Under the pieces are notes generated by a model. It was not told the origin of the DNA, did no database searches, and saw nothing but the letters and a program-made list of their open reading frames with translations. Source: Alphaproteobacteria bacterium (GTDB lineage: Bacteria; Pseudomonadota; Alphaproteobacteria; Micropepsales; Micropepsaceae). Taken from it: a stretch of 17,373 nucleotides of DNA. Within the stretch, counting starts at the first letter, position 1; each line of letters opens with the position of its first letter. Position numbers and translations under genes: made by a program. Shown piece after piece: positions 7,641 through 13,408 of the stretch. The DNA lies in NCBI GenBank assembly GCA_003131925.1, contig PKWC01000164.1:3505-20877 (forward strand), in the 5' to 3' direction.

Positions 7641-8978
7641 TTGAACAAGCGGCTGCGGATTTTTCTTTCGTCACCCGGCGACGTAAGATCCGCACGCGAA
7701 ATAGCCGCGCTGACGATAGAACGGCTGGCGCAAGATTATGGGCGTTTTTTTGTAGTTGAGCCCTATCTCTGGGAATATGAGGCGATGCTTGCCTCGGGTC
7801 ACTTTCAGGACTCGATTGAGCCGCCAAGCGCATTCGACATCGTGGTGTTGATCCTGTGGTCGAGGCTCGGCACGCCTCTGCCAGAGCGGACAGCTCTTCG
7901 TGAATACCGCGGCATCGACGGTCGAACCCCCGTCACTGGAACCGAGTGGGAATACGAGGAAGCTCTGAAGGCCACTCAGGAGGTTGGGACGCCGGATCTT
8001 CTGGTGTATCGCAGCCGCGAAGACGCTCGCGTGAAAAGCTGGGACATCGAGAGCCGCCAGCGGGATATCGACCAGCTGGCGGCGCTGGATCGCTTCTGGG
8101 CCAGGCATTTCGCCAACCAGGGCACATTCCTCGGCGCCTACACGGAGTTCGCGAGCAATACCGAATTCGCCGCTGCTTTTGAGAACCACCTTCGCGGTCT
8201 GATCGCAAAACGTATCACTTCTCTTGCGCAAGGCGGCATGGACGCAGGCGCAAATGTCTGGATGCAGGCACCGTTTCGTGGGCTGGAATCGTACGATTTC
8301 GAGCACGCGCCGATCTTCTTCGGTCAGGACGAAGCTCTGACTAAGGCGATGGTCCAGCTTGCCGCGAGCGCCGAGAGGGGAGTGGCATTCCTGCTCGTGA
8401 TGGGAGCCAGCGGCTCCGGAAAATCGTCGCTAGTGAAAGCCGGCATTTTGCCGAAACTCTTCGTGCTCAGGCGCATTCCGGGAGCAGCTTTCGTGCGGCG
8501 CGTCGTTTTCCGGCCCAGCGATGCGCAAGACGGCGAAGATCTCTTCGACGCGCTGGCACGCAGACTCGTGACTCAGGTTTCCCCGCAGGAGGGCGTGTCC
8601 GAACTCCTCGGGTCAGGTCAGACGCTTTCAAGCCTCGCTGCGCATTTGCGCAATGCATCAGAGGCGCCGGCCTATCCCGTTGCGACCGCGCTGGGCCGGA
8701 TCGCGGACGAGGCTCGGCAAAACGGTGTCATGCTGCGTCACGAAACTGCCAGGCTGGTCCTCGTGGTCGATCAGCTCGAAGAGCTGTTCACGATCGAGAC
8801 GTTCGCTCCCGAGCAGAGGCGGCGATTCGTAAGTTTGCTCGCCAATCTTGCGCGCTCCGGGCATGTGTGGGTGGTCGCCACCATGCGGTCCGACTTCTGG
8901 CATCGTGCAAGCGAGGTGCCCGAACTCGTACAGCAGGCCGAAGGTGGCGGGAGGCTCGACCTCGTTCCGCGTCGATAG
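7641..8978 (+). pseudogene. DUF4062-nSTAND1 protein, 5' part of a frameshifted gene
   Basis: Frame 1 encodes 445 residues from a TTG start with a good GGGGGGA ribosome site. Residues 1-115 match DUF4062: RLRIFLSSPGDV at the first strand and helix, FDIVVLILWSRLGTPLP at 65-81, and GTEWEYEEAL at 100-109. DUF4062 is regarded as TIR-like. Residues from 211 (PFRGLESYDFEHAPIFFG) open an nSTAND1 NTPase domain, with Walker A GASGSGKSS (Lys261) and Walker B LVLVVDQLEEL (Asp377), then ATMRSDFW. STAND NTPases oligomerise on sensing a ligand and switch on the attached effector; several are antiphage (Avs). The frame stops at TAG 8976-8978, just after LDLVP, where relatives continue. The rest is in the next frame. 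Confidence 0.8.
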
Positions 8979-10309
8979 CCCAGATCGGACAGATGATCCG
9001 CCGTCCGGCCGAAGCTGCCGGCATCTCCTTCGAAATTCCGGAGAAAACCGAAGGGGATGATGGGTGCAAGGCGGGCGTTCCGCTGAACGAAGCCATCCTT
9101 GAGGAAATCGGCCGCGATCCGGGCACGCTGCCGCTTCTTTCCTATCTGCTCGACCAGCTCTACCGCAGCGACGTGCTGGAGGGATCTGGCTCGACACTCA
9201 CATACAAAACCTACAAACGGCTGGGCGGTCTCAAAGGCGCCATCGCTGCACGGGCCGAAGCCATCCTGACCTCGCAGGCGCCGGAAGTCCGCCTGGCGCT
9301 CAGGCGGCTCCTGTTTTCGTTGGTGCAGATCAGCGTCATCGAATCCGGCACGCAGCAGATCACGGCGCGCCGCGCGCCGCTGTCCGGTTTTCCCAAAGGC
9401 TCACCCGCGCGACGCCTGCTCGAGGCATTTCTTGATCCGTCGGCAAGACTCATTATCGCCGAAGCGGGCGCTCAGGAAGAGCCCACGACTCGTGTGGCTC
9501 ATGAAGCGTTGCTGACCGAATGGGGGCTCGCGCGCGAGCTTCTTTGTGAAATTGCAGGAGAGCTGAAGACGCGCCGGATGGTCGAAGAACGTTTCACGCG
9601 ATGGAACGAGGTCTCCGGCGCGGCGCGGGGCGCGCGCAAACTCCTGGCAACTTTGCCTCTCTCCTCCGGAGCGGGTCTCCTCGTCGCATCGGATCTCGAA
9701 GACGCGAAACGGCTATTGCGGAATCACCGCGAAAATTTGCCGGATGCGCTGGTCGACTATGTAGACAGGTCGCATGCCACCGCGCGACGCAAGCGCCGGT
9801 TGGCGATCGGCGCATTTATAACGCTTGTCGTCGTGCTTTCGGTTCTCACGTTGAGCGCGATCGTCGAGGCGATCTCGGCGCGCCACTACTCGCAGCTGAT
9901 GGAAAATGCGCTGAGAACGGATCACGGTCTGGTCATCCGTGCCGAGGCGTCCGGCGACGCTTTCATGACCGGCAAGATGACGGATTCACGGGACGTGGCG
10001 ATCGCGATTTACCGAATCCGTCTGGAGCTGTCCGAACAGCTGGCGAAGTTCGATCCAAACAACCTCGACTGGAAGCACGACATAGCGGGTGGCAACGCGA
10101 GGATCGGTTTCGTGCTCGAACAGCAGAGTCATGTCCGCGACGCGCTCCCGTATTTCCAAGCTTCGCTGGCAATCTCGCAGCAGTTGGTTGCAGCAGAGCC
10201 GGCGGACCCGGCCTGGCAAAGAGATTTGAACGCCGCAAAAAAGCTTCTCATCGATGCAGGTAAACAACTCGCCGCCGAACGTGAAAAACCGACTGCGTCC
10301 CGGCCGTGA
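8972..10309 (+). pseudogene. nSTAND1 C-terminal part, membrane helix and TPR-like tail (3' part of the frameshifted gene)
   Basis: From TCG at 8972 the second frame continues the domain: SIAQIGQMIRRPAEAAG, DPGTLPLLSYLLDQLY, LTYKTYKRLGGLKGAIAARAE and TRVAHEALLTEW are standard nSTAND1 blocks. A basic patch (ARRKRR) precedes one membrane helix encoded at about 9800-9872 (LAIGAFITLVVVLSVLTLSAIV). After it come about 1.7 copies of a TPR-like unit of roughly 50 residues, of the pattern LxIxxQLxxxxPxxxxWxxDL. Restoring one base near 8970 would give a single protein of about 889 residues with the helix at about 721-745. As a separate frame it lacks a sensible start; the ATG at 8993 is the first in the aligned part. 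The stop at 10307-10309 lies 80 bases before the right direct repeat. Confidence 0.78.
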
Positions 10310-10389
10310 GGTGTTTAAAGGATATCGGCCTACATGACGCAATTTAACAATATTTAAAAATGCCAGTGGACCTCGCGACGCGCTGTGCT

Positions 10390-10408
10390 GGCTAGGCAGA
10401 GGCCGCCT
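10390..10408 (+). repeat. Right copy of 19-bp direct repeat (putative attR or target duplication)
   Basis: This copy is identical to 1817-1835, including GGCTAG, which in the left copy is the end of smpB. Here no smpB coding precedes it. It lies between the broken nSTAND gene and the uracil-DNA glycosylase stop at 10423, and it carries the left half of the hairpin at 10393-10413. Confidence 0.8.
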
Positions 10409-10413
10409 GCCTA
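10393..10413. terminator. Hairpin after the uracil-DNA glycosylase gene, possible old smpB/UDG terminator
   Basis: TAGGCAG (10393-10399) and CTGCCTA (10407-10413) form a perfect 7-base stem around AGGCCGC. It lies nine bases past the UDG stop on the minus strand. The left arm and loop also occur after smpB (1820-1833), but the right arm does not. This suggests one ancestral terminator for two convergent genes that was split by the insertion. No long T run follows. Confidence 0.45.
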
Positions 10414-10422
10414 TTGAGCCTC

Positions 10423-11070
10423 CTATCGAGCCGCCGCGACCTTCGCGGCGGCAACCGCGTCGTCGAACATTTTTGGCGTGAGAACTCCCGTGTTCGTGTT
10501 GTAACGCGAGCAATGGTAGCTCGCGACGAGGGTCAACGTCCCGTTCACATACTGGCCTCCATGTGCGAAGGGATGCTCGCGCAAGGGAATATCGAGTGCC
10601 CGAAGCACGCTCTCATGCGCAATGCGTCCGAGCGTCAGCACCGCTCGCAGATTGGGCATCGCGGTGAGTTGCGCGAGCAGAAATTGCCGACAGGTTCTGA
10701 TTTCCGCGGGCAGCGGCTTGTTGTCGGGAGGTACGCACCGCACGGCATTGGTGAGCGCACAATCGACGAGCTCAAACCCATCATCCGCACGCGCGGCGTA
10801 TGCGCCGCGCACCAACCCGAAGTGGAGCAGAGACGAGTAAAGTAGTTCGCCTGCGTAGTCTCCGGTAAACGGCCGGCCGGTGCGATTGGCGCCGTGAAGG
10901 CCGGGGGCCAGGCCGACAATCAGAAGCCGGCCATTCGAATCGCCGAAGGTCGGTACGGGATCGTTGAAATAGCCCGAATGCGCCGCCCGGTTCGCATTGC
11001 GGAATATTGCGAGGCGCGGACAAAGTGGACAGTCGCGCGGTGGCTCGCAGGCTCTTGCAACCGTCGACAT
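10423..11070 (-). CDS. Uracil-DNA glycosylase, family 5 (UDGb) type
   Basis: The enzyme removes uracil and related deaminated bases from DNA at the start of base excision repair. The chosen ATG at 11070 gives 215 residues; the frame is open further upstream only through the NYN gene's shadow. DCPLC (Cys14, Cys17) and two later cysteines (NAVRC and RTC) fit the four 4Fe-4S ligands of UDG families 4 and 5. The motif VGLAPGLHGANRTGRPFTGD has the GLAP(G/A)xHG(A/G)NRTG form of family 5, which lacks the usual catalytic Asp or Asn in motif A. SYHCSRYNTNTG is the C-terminal DNA-binding motif. It follows the NYN gene by 26 bases on the same strand, so both are probably cotranscribed. It ends facing smpB across the accessory block. 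Confidence 0.9.
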   Translation of the reverse strand: MSTVARACEPPRDCPLCPRLAIFRNANRAAHSGYFNDPVPTFGDSNGRLLIVGLAPGLHGANRTGRPFTGDYAGELLYSSLLHFGLVRGAYAARADDGFELVDCALTNAVRCVPPDNKPLPAEIRTCRQFLLAQLTAMPNLRAVLTLGRIAHESVLRALDIPLREHPFAHGGQYVNGTLTLVASYHCSRYNTNTGVLTPKMFDDAVAAAKVAAAR

Positions 11071-11096
11071 GACGTCCGGGCGGTGCGGCGATGGAA

Positions 11097-11684
11097 TCAG
11101 CCAGTTTGTGCGAGCTGAGCGACCTGTTGCTGAACCGATTGGCCGGCGCGTGGGCCGCCTTCGCGCATGATCAGCGGCTTCAGCTCCTCGAGCTCGATGA
11201 AATTGTCGGCCTGGCGCCGCAACTCGTCGGCGATCATGGGCGGCTGCGACCGGATCGTGGACACGACGCTGACGCGGCGCCCTTTTTTTTGTGCGGCCTC
11301 GACGAGGCGGCGAAAATCGCCGTCGCCGGAAAAGATCACGATGTGATCCACGGTCTCCGCCAATTCCATCACGTCGATGGCGAGCTCGATATCCATGTTG
11401 CCCTTTACGCGCCGCCGGCCCTGGCTGTCCGTAAATTCCTTGAGGGGTTTGGTGACGACCGAGAAACCATTGTAGTCGAGCCAATCGACGAGCGGGCGCA
11501 ACGGCGAGAATTCCTGGTCTTCCGCGACGGCCGTGTAATAAAAGGCCCGCACGAGCACGCCCTTGCGGGCGAACAACTCGAGCAGGCGCTTGTAGTCGAT
11601 GTCAAAGGCGAGACCTTTTGCGGCACCGTAGAGATTGGCACCGTCAATAAATAATGCGAGTTTTTCCTGGGGGTAGAACAACAT
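11097..11684 (-). CDS. NYN-domain (LabA/DUF88-type) protein, putative nuclease
   Basis: The protein has 195 residues with a PIN-like NYN fold. The ATG at 11684 has AGGAGA seven bases upstream (minus strand). An in-frame TTG at 11705 would absorb that ribosome site and is rejected. The acidic pocket is visible: FIDGANLYG (Asp14), NMDIELAIDVM (Asp98, Asp104) and FSGDGDF (Asp121, Asp123), as expected for a metal-dependent RNase. The C-terminal 25 residues are Gln-rich and likely disordered. Its substrate is not known. It is first of a two-gene minus-strand unit with the uracil-DNA glycosylase and divergent from folK across 103 bases. Alphaproteobacteria commonly keep this gene next to folK and rpoZ. 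Confidence 0.92.
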   Translation of the reverse strand: MLFYPQEKLALFIDGANLYGAAKGLAFDIDYKRLLELFARKGVLVRAFYYTAVAEDQEFSPLRPLVDWLDYNGFSVVTKPLKEFTDSQGRRRVKGNMDIELAIDVMELAETVDHIVIFSGDGDFRRLVEAAQKKGRRVSVVSTIRSQPPMIADELRRQADNFIELEELKPLIMREGGPRAGQSVQQQVAQLAQTG

Positions 11685-11743
11685 CCCAATTTCTCCTGTT
11701 GCCAATGAGCCAAGTTACAATCAATCAGCCCCCGGAACTGTTC

Positions 11744-11749
11744 TATGAT
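11744..11749 (+). promoter_or_regulatory. Possible -10 element for folK in the NYN/folK divergent gap
   Basis: TATGAT matches TATAAT at five of six positions and lies 39 bases before the folK ATG, in the 103-base gap that must drive folK and the NYN gene. No good -35 is found 16-18 bases upstream, so this is weak. Confidence 0.22.
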
Positions 11750-11787
11750 ATTCGGGAGCCGGTGCAAGTGCTCAACCTCGAATTCAA

Positions 11788-12276
11788 ATGATTTTGATAG
11801 CGCTCGGTGCCAATCTCCTATCGCCCGCCGGCCCCCCTCGCGCAACTCTGGAGGAGGCGCTGCTGGAATTGCAGCGCAGGAACATTTCCGTTCTCGCGAC
11901 GTCGAATTTCTATGAAAGCCGCGCCTGGCCGGATCCTCGCGATCCCTCCTTCATCAATGCAGTCGCGCAGATTGAGGCGAAACGAACCCCGCAGGAACTC
12001 CTGGCTCTTATGCGGGAGATCGAAATCATGTTCGGCCGGACGATCACACGGCGAAACGCACCGCGAACGCTTGACCTCGATCTTCTGGACTACAATGGGT
12101 TGGTCGAGGTGGGGCCGCCGATATTGCCGCATCCCCGTCTTCAGGAGCGCGCCTTCGTTCTCGTGCCGTTATTGGATGTCGCACCGCACTGGCGCCACCC
12201 TGTCTCGGGACTCAGCGTGAGCACGCTCATCGCTGCCTTGCCCCCCGAAGCGGCGGCGCTTACGAAGCTGGCCTGA
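11788..12276 (+). CDS. folK: 6-hydroxymethyl-7,8-dihydropterin pyrophosphokinase
   Basis: FolK transfers pyrophosphate from ATP to 6-hydroxymethyl-dihydropterin in folate synthesis. The 162-residue protein is normal in length. ALGANL starts the first strand. SNFYESRAW and FINAVAQIE are the usual substrate-pocket blocks. RRNAPRTLDLDLL holds the metal-binding Asp96 and Asp98, and HPRLQERAFVLVPLLD (115-130) is the C-terminal family signature. The ATG at 11788 starts directly at the first strand (MILIALGANL); the ribosome site is weak. It leads a plus-strand run of genes with the small membrane protein 19 bases downstream. Confidence 0.95.
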   Translation: MILIALGANLLSPAGPPRATLEEALLELQRRNISVLATSNFYESRAWPDPRDPSFINAVAQIEAKRTPQELLALMREIEIMFGRTITRRNAPRTLDLDLLDYNGLVEVGPPILPHPRLQERAFVLVPLLDVAPHWRHPVSGLSVSTLIAALPPEAAALTKLA

Positions 12277-12295
12277 CTTGCCGACTGGATACGCG

Positions 12296-12841
12296 ATGGA
12301 TTGGCACACGCTCGCGCCCTACCTGGTGCCATTGCTGGTAGCGGCAATCGTCTTGCGTCGTGTCATGCGGGTTCAAAAGCCGCGCACCATTCGGGTCGAA
12401 CGGCTGTGGATTTTTCCGGCGCTTCTTCTGGCGGCGACCATGTTGTCGCTGGAACGGGAAAAGTTTCCCGGCATTTGGATTCTTGCGCTGTTCCTGGCCT
12501 CGGCCGGTTTGGGCGCTGCGATTGGCTGGTTCCGCGTCCACACGCTCGAATTCAGCCTGGACGCGGAGAGCGGTGCTGTTTCCGCGCGCGCCACGCGCCT
12601 CGGTGCGCTGCTGATATTCGGTCTGATTGCATTGCGGTACGGAGCCGAGCTTGCACTCAAGAAGCTTGGATTGAACGCCGGCGCGAACCTCGTTCACGCG
12701 TCTGACGCCATGCTCATCTTTTCGACTTCGATGTTTGTGGCGCGAGGCGTCCACACCTGGATCCGTGCGCGCGCTCTTCTGGACGTTAATAGGTTGTCCG
12801 TAGCCAGGAGCGCCTCGGGACTCGAGGAACGCGGCGGATAA
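12296..12841 (+). CDS. Small integral membrane protein, CcdC/DUF1453-like
   Basis: The 181-residue protein has about four membrane segments: about 5-20 (LAPYLVPLLVAAIVLRR), 37-54 (LWIFPALLLAATML), 60-80 (IWILALFLASAGLGAAIGWF) and around 100-115 (LGALLIFGLIALRYGAEL), plus a weaker one near 140. The loop RVQKPRTIRVERLWIFPAL after the first helix resembles CcdC/DUF1453 proteins, though this is recalled similarity and no function can be assigned. The ATG at 12296 is chosen because it starts just before the first helix. An upstream TTG at 12278 is in frame but unlikely. The gene follows folK by 19 bases and is probably in its operon. Confidence 0.68.
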   Translation: MDWHTLAPYLVPLLVAAIVLRRVMRVQKPRTIRVERLWIFPALLLAATMLSLEREKFPGIWILALFLASAGLGAAIGWFRVHTLEFSLDAESGAVSARATRLGALLIFGLIALRYGAELALKKLGLNAGANLVHASDAMLIFSTSMFVARGVHTWIRARALLDVNRLSVARSASGLEERGG

Positions 12842-12856
12842 CCCCCGAACCAGAGC

Positions 12857-12885
12857 TTGCGCGACCGCGGCGCCTTCTATATTTT
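12857..12885 (+). promoter_or_regulatory. Likely rpoZ promoter
   Basis: TTGCGC (12857-12862) and TATTTT (12880-12885) are separated by 17 bases. TATATT at 12878 with a 15-base gap is an alternative -10. The stretch TATATTTTAG is markedly AT-rich against its surroundings and lies 44 bases before the rpoZ ATG. Confidence 0.42.
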
Positions 12886-12928
12886 AGTTGGCTCGCTGAA
12901 AGCCCCGAACTCTGCCAAAGGAGCCGAA

Positions 12929-13315
12929 ATGGCCCGCGTTACCGTTGAGGATTGTGTCGACAAGGTCCCCAATCGCTTCGATCTGGTGCTCTATTCGGCC
13001 TATCGCGCGCGGCAGCTTTCGGGTGGTGCGGACCCTCTGGTCGATCGCGACCGGGACAAGAATCCGGTTGTGGCGCTGAGGGAAATCGCGGCCAAGTCGC
13101 TCAAGCCCGATGAAGTGAGGGATGAGTATATAAGGAGTCTCCAGAAGCACGCGGAAGTCGATGAACCTGAGGGGACGTCCGGCGACGAGGATTCAGGCCG
13201 CGAAGATACCCAGTACCGTCAGGTTACGGAGGAAGAGCTCCTGCGAGCCTTGACGACCGAGGCTCAGAGGCGGGCAGAGCCGCAGCCCGAGGAGCCGGCT
13301 GACTACGAGGAATAG
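12929..13315 (+). CDS. rpoZ: DNA-directed RNA polymerase omega subunit
   Basis: Omega helps fold and assemble beta-prime into RNA polymerase, and it forms part of a (p)ppGpp-binding site in E. coli. The 128-residue protein begins MARVTVEDCVDKVPNRFDLVL, the standard start, with AAGGAG eight to ten bases before the ATG. RDKNPVVALREIA near residue 48 is the conserved helix. The C-terminal 50 residues are acidic (Glu/Asp-rich, ending EEPADYEE), as in many alphaproteobacterial omegas. The frame is open upstream to 12857, but that region overlaps the likely promoter. It is next to the (p)ppGpp synthetase gene, the usual pairing. Confidence 0.95.
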   Translation: MARVTVEDCVDKVPNRFDLVLYSAYRARQLSGGADPLVDRDRDKNPVVALREIAAKSLKPDEVRDEYIRSLQKHAEVDEPEGTSGDEDSGREDTQYRQVTEEELLRALTTEAQRRAEPQPEEPADYEE

Positions 13316-13408
13316 CGCTTCGAACCCACTGGCGCCCTGCAGCGTGGCCCCGCAGGCCATTTTTCGCATCTCGCCCTTTGTGCGCTCGATTCCTATATCA
13401 TGGGTTGA

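Larger units (their letters stand above)
1817..10408. mobile_element. Putative ~8.57-kb genomic islet inserted at the smpB 3' end
   Basis: The block is bracketed by exact 19-base direct repeats. It lies between smpB and a uracil-DNA glycosylase gene, which are commonly close together in alphaproteobacterial genomes (family knowledge recalled, not checked). Its content is accessory: a broken membrane-protein relative, a TPR-CHAT protein, an outer-membrane-like protein, a small exported protein and a broken DUF4062-nSTAND gene. Bacterial gene 3' ends, notably those of tmRNA and tRNA genes, are classic integration targets. No integrase, transposase or resolvase was seen, so the element would have been mobilised in trans, have lost its recombinase, or have arrived by homologous or illegitimate recombination. 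Base composition looks similar to the flanks by eye, apart from AT-richer patches at 2030-2220 and 10310-10370. Confidence 0.55.

Noticed and set aside
8961..8980. Programmed ribosomal frameshift in the nSTAND gene
   Set aside because: There is no slippery heptamer or run of A or T at the junction, and no strong downstream stem next to it. A lost base in a CCGC context explains it more simply.
1817..10408. Integrase, transposase, IS ends, tRNA or CRISPR array in the accessory block
   Set aside because: No Tyr or Ser recombinase motif, DDE transposase, terminal inverted repeats, cloverleaf or regularly spaced repeats were found. The element call rests on the direct repeats and gene context alone.
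10414..10845. 143-codon plus-strand frame over the uracil-DNA glycosylase gene
   Set aside because: It is antisense to a well-supported repair gene with all its motifs, and its product has no recognisable feature.
10423..11484. 353-codon version of the uracil-DNA glycosylase
   Set aside because: The first 138 codons are Arg-rich and antisense-free but overlap the NYN gene in another frame. Family similarity begins at the ATG at 11070.
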